Below, in pieces: positions 1 through 10,400 of a stretch of DNA of 64,000 nt. The position numbers were made by a program, and so were the translations under genes. Every line of letters starts with the position of its first letter. Position 1 is the first letter of the stretch. Under the pieces are notes generated by a model. That model did not search any database and was not told the origin of the DNA. It saw only the letters and a program-made list of their open reading frames with translations. The DNA lies in assembly GCF_041296385.1 (NCBI RefSeq), contig NC_091013.1, positions 72,447,563-72,511,562 on the forward strand, written 5' to 3'. The stretch comes from Aphelocoma coerulescens (Eukaryota > Chordata > Aves > Passeriformes > Corvidae).

Positions 1-835
1 AACTGACTTCCCTGTAGCAATCAGCAAGAAAATTAAGCCTGCAGAAAAGATTAAAAAAGTAATTCTTGCATTGCTTATAGAGTGAAAAAAAGAAATGTTC
101 AACACATACTCCATTTGTGTTCAAAGGGACATTCAGCTTCTACACCGATGATAGCCCAGCAAATACCTAAACAGCCAAAGCATTTTTATTGTATTTGGCA
201 CCTGGCCTTCCCTGTGAGAAGTAGATAACTTTCTCCTGCTTCTGCCAAACGTTTAGCAAATCAGAAATTCTCACTTGCTTCTTGAAGACCACAGTAGTTT
301 AGAGAACGTAAAAAGAAAAATTATTCATCATAAGCAACCCATAAAAGGTCTGCAGAAGTGGGCGCACTTTACCACATGAGCAGTGTGATATTAAAAAAGT
401 GGAAACCTAAGCTGGAAAAAGAATATCTTAGTCCTCAAAGTTTTTATTCTCATGTGTTTACTAATTCACATCAGTCCCTGCAATTGATTTATCCATCCAT
501 ATCTTTCTTATGGAACAGTTGCAAGCAAACACTTTGAAACATTCCCATACACCATGGTATTGAAATAGCAATAAACTTCTGATGTCTGTCTTTTCTCTTT
601 TAAGGCATTGATTATAACTTTAGATAAGTTTAGGCAATTTCAGGAAAATCCTGAATTAGCTATTTTTTGTTAAAGGAATAAGGCCTTCTGTTGTGTAGCA
701 CTATCCATGCATTGAAGCTGTATATATTTCAACAGGTTCTTCTTGGAGAGAACCAACAACTTCCTTGTAAAAAGAGAAAGGCTGACCAGGCAGGTAAGAG
801 AAAAGACGGATGTGCAAGGGAACAGCAAAGAATCC

Positions 836-861
836 GGGGGGGGGGGGGGGGGGGGGGGGGG
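836..861 (+). repeat. Poly(G) homopolymer, 26 bases
   Basis: An uninterrupted run of 26 G on the plus strand (26 C in the PAN3 sense strand) in otherwise AT-rich intron. Runs this long can form G-quadruplexes and are prone to length error in sequencing, so the exact count is uncertain. Confidence 0.9.
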
Positions 862-3800
862 AATGCTAACATGTTATGTAAGGACCTGTGTGAAAATAGA
901 ACAAATTTCTCAATTCCATCAATATTCAAAACAGAAGTTGCATCCTGGCAATTCTGGAAAGAAATTAAATAGAACATCTTGAGAAATTAAGATGAAGTTT
1001 TCTACTTTTTATACACATATCATCTAATACATTTCTTGCTTGGTGAGTAACACTGCAGCTTAATGTGACAACTGCAATTAAAAATAAGTATGTTCTTATA
1101 TAATTCCTCTCCCACAGAATTTTAAGAGAAAGTAGGCTTCCCGCCAGAGGCACGCACCAAACAGGGAAAAAGAAAGAAAAGATAGTTACTTTTGCATTAC
1201 AGTGATATTTTTCAGAAACAAAGTATCTCATCACAGCTTAAGTGCCTGAGTAGTACTGCGATAAACTCAACACATGTGCTTCAATTGAACGCATCAGTTC
1301 CAGTGAATTTTAGTTTAATACTTGTCTAACACCAGCACTATCTGAACACTAATACTATCTGGAAAAATTTTCTGATTTTTTCAGTCTATGCTTTCACTAA
1401 CCAGTAAACAAATACTGTATTATCCTAGACTACTTCTTTTATGAACCCAGTATCAGCACTGACAATCTCAGACACTGTTTTTCATATAAATAAGGATCCT
1501 TTCCAGTAATGTGATATATTGCTCCCAACACGAATGGGCTAAAGCAAGGCCACAACAGATTTAGCTGACACTTTTCAAAACAGTATTTTAAAGATTTCTG
1601 GCAAGGTAAAGAAACGTGGATTTAAATAATTCATTTTGCTATTACTGCTTTTTTTAATGCACAATTATTTTTATGCTGGGTAAGAAAGTTTATGTATAAT
1701 CTTGATTTAAACTCTCAGCACTGCAACAGTGCACTTTGCATGAACTGGTAAAGTGAATCATAGGTTCATTGGATATTATGTGCATCCTAAGGACAAGGTG
1801 CTATCTCAGCTGGATATAAAGCAGTAAAAACCACAGTGCCATATCTCCGGAGGAATTTAGGGAGATAGCCATACTTATATTGAGACAAAAACAATAAAAT
1901 GCCTATACAAAGCTTATCTAAGGCAAGTCATTTAAGATTTGTGTCCTTTTAGTCACCTAGAAGCATTGAGGTGTCAAAGGAGCTTATGCTTGTCTTCCGT
2001 TCTGTACTGACATGTACATTTCCACACACCAGGAAATCCTGTGCTGGTGGTACTAACCTCACTTGTACACCTCAGTGTTGTTTTCTCTACAGTGCCACTA
2101 CTTGGAACTTGCTAGGGAAATTGGATTCTCTGCTGTTTTTATGCCTTTCTCATTTAATGCAATGTTTTTGAAAAACAGACTAGGACTCTCTGAAATAGAG
2201 GCACCAGACAAAGACAATGAACGACACTCCCAGGCATGAGAGGCAAAAATAAAAGCATATGCCTGGGTTAGGATGCTGTGACAGAGTGCAGTTGGAGGGC
2301 AGACAGCACAAATGAACCAAGTTAGCTGAAAGGCAGACAGGAAGCAAAACAGTTTGGGAAATGCTGCTTTATTTACAAACACTCCCACTACACACAGAGA
2401 TATTCATGGGCAAGCAAAGGAAAACAGCTGTCTTTACCATAATTTTAAATGGCTGAGCTGTCTTTTTTTTGTATACCTCACATATCTGATGAAGATATCA
2501 TCTGATGAAGACTGAAAAACAGCGTAAGTGCCATCCTTCTGCTCTGTAAAACTCTTATCACAGAGTCTAGAGCAGCTGGACTCCTCATCATGGATCAAGT
2601 CCAAAAGCACAGTGATAATACAAATTAAAGGTGAGACTTTCTCAAGAGAGTAAATCAGAACTATTCTGTTATCAGAAACAGCAATTTAAAGTAATGAAAT
2701 TACATAATATCATAGCTTTCAGAGCTGACCCTCTCCAAGATCTTTTACAACTCCTAAAACATTGCACTGAACTATTCAATAAACTGCATCAATTTTTTCA
2801 AACATTTAAGCTTTTGTTTTAATAGCCTCCAACTAATACTCAACATTTTATAAAAGTAATTGCACTAAGCAGGTGCAGATAACCTGGAGAGACCATTAGG
2901 ATATTTTTCACAGCAGCTGGGGAGAATGCATAAAAGAAAGGAAAGGTCTTCCTGCCATCGGCCTCAGCATTAGACCAACTGAAGTTGAGGGACTCTACCC
3001 ATAAACTACAGGAATCACACATTTTATGACCAACTTGACAGCAACTTAGACAATGTGGGTCTCTGCTCTCCCTTTTGTATATCTGTGCTTTGTTTCTAAA
3101 TTTCTAGTCTCAAATTTTAAAAAGGTCAGGAGTAAAAGGCTGTTAAAAAGCAAATTAAAAAATACAAGTAAGCTCTAAGCACAAAATATCTTTGAAGATC
3201 AAACAAGGCAACCACGCAATCGGAACTTTAACTACTGAAAGACTCATGAAGCCTACACACACACACACAGAGTGTGATCAATTTCAACTCATGTCCTATA
3301 CTCATGTCTATACACAGTGATTCACCACACACTTTTCTGATGGCATAAAGCATTACATCTTTACTAGAAAGCAACAAATCAGGAAAACATCAGCCACATC
3401 AGCTTACTATCTAAATCCCTCCACTGACCCCTTTTCATCAGCTGCCTCACAACCAAGATTATTTTTTCCGCTTTGGAGGTTCTACAGAAATGCTTGTGGT
3501 CTATCACCCCACCCTCACTTACCATTTATCCATTTTTCCCACAGCAGTCTAAATTTGCTTCTAGCTGGTTCTTTACACATGGAAACCTTTCTGGGCTAGT
3601 CCTCAGAGTCACTATTTTCTGGACATTCAAATCATTCCTGAAGGCCCACTCCTACAGTGATATCTAAAACAACCAGTTTCTAATACCTGCTAGATAGAAA
3701 TTAAAATGGGGTGCTCTGAATCTTGAAAAACAAGCTTCCAATTATTAAGATATAGCATACAGTTTGCTCATATAGTGTAACTATCCTCACACTCACTCCT

Positions 3801-4146
3801 TTTCATGTTTGGCTTTGAAGCAGGAAAACGACAAGAGTAATAGTGCTACAGTATTCTTCAGTACACAACACAGCCTGCATTCTACCAGAAACAAGTGATT
3901 ACAAATACTCCTCTGGTATCCATAATTCTTGTGAATTTTTTGGACTTTGAATGAATTCCTATACAATATGAAAAACTCACAAGGTATATAAACAGATAAA
4001 ATCAAAGCCAATTACTAGTGCAATTTTTTTTAAGTTTCACTGCCGTCAAAATCCCAAATAACCTTGCAGATTGAGAAATTTTTCCTTCTCTTTCTTTTTC
4101 CTTAGCTCCCCCAAATAATTTTCCTCCTACGGGCTATTCACTTAAC

Positions 4147-4206
4147 AGTTGGACTCAACGATCCTTGTGGGTCCCTTCCAACATAGGATATTCCATGATT
4201 CTGTTA
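4147..4206 (+). mobile_element. CR1 LINE 3'-end fragment
   Basis: The segment contains the CR1 tail signature: a ttggactcaacgatcc-type motif, then gggtcccttccaac, then a tattccatgattctg terminus. Only the last 60 or so bases of the element remain, as expected for a heavily 5'-truncated copy. It is on the plus strand, antisense to PAN3. Confidence 0.75.
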
Positions 4207-5120
4207 TTTTCACATGAAACACATAAAAGCAAAAAGAAAATCCATGTCTAATTGCCTGATTTCTGCAGCTGACATATAAGACAAAAAGTGATTAAGTGAA
4301 CTTAGTAGTCTTCATTTCCTCTCATGCATCTCTAACCAGTTATTGGTTTTACTCTTCAATTCTCAGTTGTATCTGTCTCCAAATGTCCCTTCAATGCTCA
4401 GAATTGTTTTCCCATTTCTTAAAAATATTCAGAGCAAAAACAAGATGAAAATTGTATGATCTGTCAACTCCTGGAAAAGGCACAATGAAAATTAAAGGGG
4501 GAGCCACCTCTCAAAGAAAAAAAAAAAAACCACAACTGAAGTACACAACTAATATAGCATCACTCACAAAAAGTACAAACTTGTTTGGAAAAAGAATTCT
4601 CAAGCACACACTTTTACCTGTTTTCTCCATAGAAGTGGAAAAGAAACAAACCCCAGGAAAAGAGTATGTGACATACTGCAACTATACTTGTACTTAAAAG
4701 TTTCCTGTAACTGTCTGTTTCTAAACAGTTCAATCTGTAAATACTGAAATGCTACCAAATGTAAAAAAAAAAATCCACATTTACAATAACCCTGAGCAGT
4801 TCAACTGCATTAAGGAGTGTAATCCAACAGATTACCTTTAGTATCAATTTTGCTGAATAGCTATCTTTCCATTTTTTTCTGTATCAGCTGCTTCATTTTG
4901 TTTAAAAAGGAGTGTACTGGTAAAGAATCAAACACCTTTTAGAAAGCAGAAAATTCACAAATGTCTATGTCTTTCCACTCCCGGCATATTCAGGGATTTC
5001 ACAAAACCAAATGCTCACTAAACTAACCCTGGAGCGATTGCATACATATGGAGTTTCTACAGCAGTGACGGCTACAGCCCTGACTAGACACAACATGCAG
5101 GTGGTTGGCTGTAAAAACAG

Positions 5121-5170
5121 AAATAATGCTTTTATTAGGGCTCTGAAAACAAACAATGCTTTTATTAGGC
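5121..5170. repeat. Short direct repeat, 30-bp period
   Basis: The string aatgcttttattagg occurs twice, 30 bases apart (near 5124 and 5154), with similar A-rich leaders. This is about 1.7 copies of a minisatellite-like unit inside PAN3 intron 1. I assign no function. Confidence 0.6.
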
Positions 5171-8100
5171 CAACCCAACACACCCCAAGTCTTGAGGTCC
5201 CTTTCCACCTTCTCCACAGGCTGGCAATAAAGTCTATTCACAGATGGGCTTTTCTCAGCAGCCATAGAAAACTACCACCTTGCAGAAACACAGGCCTGTT
5301 TTCCAACTACAGATTTCCTGGGAGGGCTTTGAAAAAGGCTTTCTAGAAGAGAAATGGATTCAAACATGTCACAATGAAAGGGTGGGCTAGGCTCTGGCAC
5401 TGGAAACTCCTGCAGCAGCAGCACTGCTGCTGTGGCCAGCTCCTCACAGGCAGCTCCGCAGCCACCACTGGGCCCAGAGCACACCTGGCACTCCTCAGCT
5501 CAGTGTCCCAGTGTTTTACAGGAATTGGAAGCCAGAAGAAAGGGTGAGTACTATGTATTATGAACTTCACAGCAAAAAGTGTGGCAGAAACTAGCAAATG
5601 TTTGGAGCCATACTTCAGCTTGTATCTATAAATATATGAGGTCTACATGCAAAAGAGTATTACACCTGTTCAACTACCTGAAAGCTAACAAATACAATGG
5701 CAGTTGTCCATGCAACTTTAACTTGTCTTACCTAGGTACAGGCATGATACACTTTAATACCACATTTCCCTCTAGATCCTCCCTCAGGCAGCACTGAGAA
5801 GGGATGGCGGCCTAGGAACAAGCCCACAGCATGCAGCAAAGGAGGCTGCTGGTCTGCTGTTTACAGAAGTTGCAAAGTGCTACAGAGAACAGAGGGCAGA
5901 TATAAGAGCAGAAATTCTTGATGCTACCATGCCCTCTACCCATCCTTCCATAGGCTACTCCTTTAAATCCTGTTAATCTATCATATCTTTTCCCCTAAAC
6001 AGCAAGTACCAATCATTTCCCCTCCTCTGCTCCTTCTACAGCCTTCTACAGATTCAGTCCTGCTGCCACTGCTGCTCACTGGGCTGACACATGGGACATA
6101 CATCTATTAGAAAAGCACCACGTGCAGATTTTAACAGCTACCAAATTTGGAGAAAATGTGCTATTTCCCTTTCCCCCTTTTTGTCACGGAAGTTCTATGT
6201 ACAAAAGATTAATTTTTTTAAATAAAATTTTAAATAGGCAACATCAGCTATGCTCCCTATTCTGTATGCTGTCAGCTGGCCACATTACGCTTGGAAGGTG
6301 AACCATGCAGAAGGATGAGCACTCACAACTCTGGTGGAAGATGATGCTTTGAACACATGCTCCAAATGTCAACTAGTCTAGGGGCACTGGGCAGCAGCAC
6401 TACCTTCTGAGAGTGGGCAGAGCTCATGGGCATGGTCAGTCTTGCTCCCCAGGAGCATAAAAAGCCACACCATCAAGCCAAAGCCACATTAAGCCCACTA
6501 CCTCATCCGGTATCGGACAGCAGCAGGTATGTGGACAAAAGCATAAGCATGAGGCAAGGATAAAGCAAGATTTTCCAGCAGGCTTTCAGCCATATATATG
6601 TAGGGGAAGATGAGTCTGATCCAGAGATGGGGAGGTTTTGTATTTAATAACCTCAGGCAGAGTTTTCTTCCAAGACTCTCTGATCACTTCTGGAATCCTG
6701 TCAGATGTTTGCATTCAAAACATCTATGGGCATGGAACAGCTTAATCACATATTGCCTGAGAAACTCCTCGTTAGCTCTGAGGATGCTGATTCCACTTCA
6801 TACTCTAATACTGAGATACTTCCACACTGGAGATTTCTTGCATTTTCACTGTTCACCGTCTCCTCATCACTCAACATTATTACCACCCATGTTGTGAAAA
6901 TAAGTTGGTATTTGGGGAGCCCTTGTGATTAACACAGAAAAACCTGTAAGTAAATTAATAATCCTGTACTCAAAGCAGGATTAGAGTAACACGCACGTTA
7001 GAATGAGGCACTGACCCACTTTTAACAATAAATAGGACTACCCAGTTAATTAGTCAATGAGCATTATCTGCTCTGTGCACTGAATGAAGCTGGTGTCCAG
7101 TGAGGAAGGAGCAAGAGAAGGTGGCATCCACAGTCACATTAAGACTACCAAATACTTAGAGAAGACAGTCAGTGAGACTGTACAGGCAGGTGATTCTTGG
7201 CAATTCCCAATTTCATATTCCTAACCTCAGAACATTTTTAATACGACTTTGCGTCTTACTTCCTACATCCACAGAAATAAAACTTTCATTCCATCCACTT
7301 GGAAAACATACTGTTAACACCACAGGCAACCAGCAAGGTAAGGAATTCAGGTATTAGCTTGTCAGTACTTATACATATCAACTTCAGATTTTGAAGAATT
7401 ATTTTCCTTATTTTTTTCACTAATCCATCCCAAAGCAAAGGAGTTTAGAAGTGAGACTAGGCCCATTCTCTGGCTCTTCAACTTAAATTTCTCTGTCTTT
7501 CATTTCCAGGCTCTTTTTCCTAGCTAGTGTCCTTCAAGATCTTCTACCAGTCAAAGCTTTTGCCCCCTACAACAGCTGATGTGGCCTTCCCAGCAGGCAA
7601 CCACTGACAACCTCACAGTGGGCTTCTCCATTCTTGGTGCCCTCACTCATTAACTGGGTACAACTGCAGCAAGCACATTCAATAGGAGCCAGTGTTTCAA
7701 ATAATTTAACTGCTCAGCAGTATCAACCCCCAAGCACACACAAATTCTGAAGATTTTTGTCTTAGATTCAGAGCTTGGGCAAATTTTTTTAACTGTTTCT
7801 TAGAAGAGTATCCTTCATATAGGAGCTTTTACCTGCAAGCTAAATTATGCATCCTCTCCCAAAGTCTGAATCCCCTAACCATTTTCTTCCACACAGGAAA
7901 AAGTATGTTTCATACCAAACTCAGTCCAAAAAAAAAACTAACAAAGATTGACTTATTGCTGCTGAATCCCTCCAACACATTTCTATTTAATTAAAAAAAA
8001 ATAAATAAAGGCAAGACAGCCTTCAGCTTGAATAACTTAAGTTCAACAAAAATCTGGTAGACTTTTAAAAGAAAGCCTTATGCAGTAGTATATTAAAAGG

Positions 8101-8683
8101 CTCCCCCTGAAAGGGGAGACATGACAGTGTTGTGTTAATGTAAGACACTAAGAAGCTACCAACTACAGTTCATACTCAGCAGCACAAGCTCACCACACCT
8201 GGCAAAACAGCAATTGCAGAATCCCAGAAGATTTATCAAGCACTAAAAACCTACATACAGGATGTTCAGCATGGTTGCATCTTAAGTTCAGAAAAAAATA
8301 TAGTTGTGACCATTTAGTAGCTAAAGCATTTAATGTAAATAAATGCCAGGCTTGTGTCAAAAATCAGTAATGCAGCCAAGCTTAACATACTCATGAAAAG
8401 AAGCACGACTTTTCTAAAGGAGCATGTTTCCATAGCCTGCCAAATGCTGCTTCACCTAAAAACGAAGGGTTATTAAAATCAGTTTTCTGCAAGCTCCATC
8501 TAACTATCGGCCTGCACATCAGGAGGATGCACAATAGACCAGCAACAGCAGTGCAGCTCTGCATGACACACAGGCTATCTGAACTCTCACCATTTGAAAA
8601 AGGGCTGCGCATAAGGGCTGAAAAACCTGCGGAAAAAAAACTGAAGCAACTTCTGCTCGGAGTAGTAAATAACATAGATATCT

Positions 8684-8895
8684 ATCACAGAATCATATAT
8701 TAAGGCTGGAAGGGGTCTGGGGATCATCTAGTTCAAACCCCCTGCCAAGACAGAATCACCTAGAGCAGGTTACATAGAATCCATCCAGGTAGGGTTTAAA
8801 TATTTACAGACAGGGAGACTCCACAAGCCCTGGGCAGCCTGTTCCAGTGCTCTGCCACCCTCAACATAAAGAAATTCTTTCTCATGTTGAGGTGA
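8684..8895 (-). mobile_element. CR1 LINE 3' fragment
   Basis: Reading the plus strand gives the reverse complement of a CR1 3' end: a tcacagaatcat start, then ggctggaaggggtctgg, atcatctagttcaaacccc, gggcagcctgttccagtgctc and aaagaaattctttctcatg. The element therefore points along the minus strand, sense to PAN3. About 210 bases remain, with visible substitutions and a deletion relative to the usual CR1 pattern. Confidence 0.85.
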
Positions 8896-9418
8896 ATCGC
8901 TATTTATAATTTTTTTCTTGTAATTTGAACACTGTATTTTAGCTGGAACATTTAAGACTTTCAAGAGCCGACACTCAATATACGCTGCTCGGAAGAGCCC
9001 ATCCAAGGGTACCGCTCCGGAAAGCGCTGCCTCCCTGCTCCCGGCCTGACTTCGGGCAGGGAGTACCTGTGAACCTGCACCAAGCCTAGCGCTAAAGGGA
9101 CGGATGGAGAGCTGCCCAGGAGCCCCTTTAAAGCCACATCGGAAGAGCCCCTTCCCACACACACTTGCCCGCTCCTTCCCATCGGTACCGGCCGGGTCCC
9201 CTCCGAGCAGCCGGCCCAGCCCCGTCCGCCCGTCCGGGACGGCCGCAGCCGGGCGGGCGGCCCGGGGTCCCCCGGCACCACCATGGCTGTTGTTATTTGT
9301 TTCCGGCAGCACCGCGGCGTGTCGGGGATGAGGAACAACGCGCCGTCCGCCTCCCCCTCCCGGCAGCACCCCCCCCCCCCCCCCCCCCCCCACCCCCGGG
9401 CCGCCCCGCCGCACTCAC
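8896..9418 (-). other. PAN3: 5' start of PAN3 intron 1 (GC-rich)
   Basis: This is the intron just after the PAN3 exon 1 donor. It remains CpG-rich down to about 9000, the gene-body end of the promoter island, and then changes to AT-rich DNA next to the CR1 fragment. It contains a 23-base C run at 9369-9391 (G on the PAN3 sense strand) starting only 26 bases beyond the donor. Open frames on both strands here are products of high GC content and I do not treat them as genes. Confidence 0.7.
9369..9391 (-). repeat. 23-base C run (G run on PAN3 sense strand)
   Basis: An uninterrupted 23-base C tract followed by A and five more C, that is, a G tract on the transcribed RNA of PAN3. It lies 26-48 bases into PAN3 intron 1. 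Such a tract can form an RNA or DNA G-quadruplex. The exact length is uncertain for technical reasons. Confidence 0.9.
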
Positions 9419-9845
9419 TCGCCAGCCGTGGGCCATCCAGCCCCCCGCCGCCGCCGCCGCCTCCGCCTCCCGCCCCCAGCTCGGCTTTCTTAGGCCCCAC
9501 CACCGCTGCCGCCGGGCCCGAGCTGGCCCCGTGCGCTGAGTAGCCCGGTCCGGCGGCGGCGGCGGCGGGCGGGGGGATGCCGAGCGGGAGCCCGCCGAGA
9601 GGGGGGACGGCGGGCCCTGGGCCGGCGGGGGCGGCGCCCGGCTCCTCATGCAGGAACTGGCACTCCTCGCCGTAGAAGCAGGTCTTGTCCTTGGCGTAGT
9701 AGCGGCAGAACTTCAGCTTCACGGCCCCGCCGCCGCCGCCGGCCCCCGCCCCGCCGGCCGCCGGCCCCGCCACGCCGACCCCCGCCCCCGGCGGCGGCCC
9801 CACCACCGGCGACGGCGACGAGCAGGGCAGGCCGCTGCTGTTCAT
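9419..9845 (-). CDS. PAN3: PAN3 exon 1: PAN2-PAN3 deadenylase subunit, N-terminal zinc finger (partial gene)
   Basis: PAN3 is the regulatory, pseudokinase-containing subunit of the cytoplasmic PAN2-PAN3 poly(A) nuclease, which starts shortening of mRNA poly(A) tails. This exon encodes residues 1-142 plus one base of the next codon. Residues 43-66 form a CCCH zinc finger, with C47, C56, C62 and H66 in C-x8-C-x5-C-x3-H spacing, next to the highly conserved block KDKTCFYGEECQFLHEE. Around it are low-complexity tracts: glycine-rich 31-40, five Ala at 94-98 and ten Gly at 126-135. The exon ends with LDGPRLA, as in human, at a donor reading GTGAGT (9418 downward). I chose the ATG at 9845 because it matches the human Met-Asn-Ser start. 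An in-frame ATG at 9923 would add 26 residues. The remaining exons, with the PAM2 motif, pseudokinase and C-terminal domain, lie outside the window. Confidence 0.93.
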
Positions 9846-10194
9846 GGCAACCGCCCCGCCGCCGGGGTCGGCACCATGGGGAAGGGGGCGGGCAGGGGGA
9901 AGGGGCGCGGGGACCGCCGTCACCCCGGGTCCGGCTCCGGAAGGGGCAGGAGGAGGAGGAGGGGGCGACTCCGCGCCTCTTAAAGGGGCCGCGCGGCCCG
10001 GGGCGGCGGCGCCTCCTCCTCCTCAGCGGTCCCGGCGCTCGGGGTTGTTTATGCCATTTTCCTCTTCCTGAGCGGCCGCGCCTGCGCCGGCGCGGAGCAT
10101 CCTGGGTAGCGCCGCCGGCCGGGCCGGGGAGGCGGAGGGGGAGCCGGTGCTGCGGGCGGGGGCAGGCAGGGAGGGAGGCAGGGAGGGGTGGCGG

Positions 10195-10218
10195 GATGGA
10201 GCGATGGAGCGATGGAGC
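10195..10218. repeat. 8-bp tandem repeat, about 3 copies
   Basis: The unit gatggagc occurs three times in a row within the PAN3 CpG island, about 350 bases upstream of the start codon. It is probably a small unstable minisatellite. Confidence 0.75.
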
Positions 10219-10327
10219 GCGGCGGCCGCGCAGCCGCGGGCGGCCGAGAGCGGTCGAGAGCGGTGTCCGGCGGGGCGCAGCGGCGGGGCCGGGGGCGGCG
10301 AGGAGCGTTAACTGCCCGCGCCAGGGC

Positions 10328-10369
10328 GGTGACCCCCGGCAGGTGACCCCCGGCAGGTGACCCCCGGCA
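10328..10369. repeat. 14-bp tandem repeat, 3 perfect copies
   Basis: Three identical copies of ggtgacccccggca lie end to end near the outer edge of the PAN3 CpG island. Perfect identity suggests recent expansion. On the minus strand the unit carries a GGGGGTCACC core. Confidence 0.9.
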
Positions 10370-10400
10370 CACGGCCCGGCCCCTGCCCCGCGGCCGCTCG

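Larger units (their letters stand above)
1..8683 (-). other. PAN3: PAN3 intron 1 (partial), no exon found
   Basis: This AT-rich stretch lies downstream of PAN3 exon 1 in the gene's direction, so it is inferred to be intron 1, which is very long in vertebrates. I looked on the minus strand for the next PAN3 coding segment (in human it follows the Leu-Asp-Gly-Pro-Arg-Leu-Ala end of exon 1) and did not find it. The short open frames here look like chance. Contents are a 26-base G run at 836-861, a short AC repeat near 3257-3270, one CR1 tail at 4147-4206 and a 30-bp-spaced direct repeat at 5121-5170. Otherwise I see nothing. Confidence 0.6.
9000..10400. promoter_or_regulatory. PAN3: CpG island and PAN3 promoter
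   Basis: The stretch is very rich in G+C and CpG, and this changes sharply to AT-rich DNA near 8950 and 10620. At 10052-10071, read on the minus strand, an ETS-like aggaag and a YY1-like aaaatggc lie about 210-225 bases upstream of the PAN3 ATG. Next to them is an NRF1-like GC palindromic area (10070-10097). These are typical elements of housekeeping promoters that lack TATA. I infer minus-strand transcription starts around 10060-10110. CpG islands like this often also fire in the opposite direction, but I see no plus-strand gene. Confidence 0.75.

Noticed and set aside
8770..9414. 214-codon minus frame running past the PAN3 donor
   Set aside because: It is intronic read-through in GC-rich DNA that even crosses a CR1 fragment; the conserved PAN3 protein stops at the donor at 9418.
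9165..9543. Plus-strand proline/arginine-rich frames opposite PAN3 exon 1
   Set aside because: These are low-complexity antisense shadows of GC-rich exon 1.
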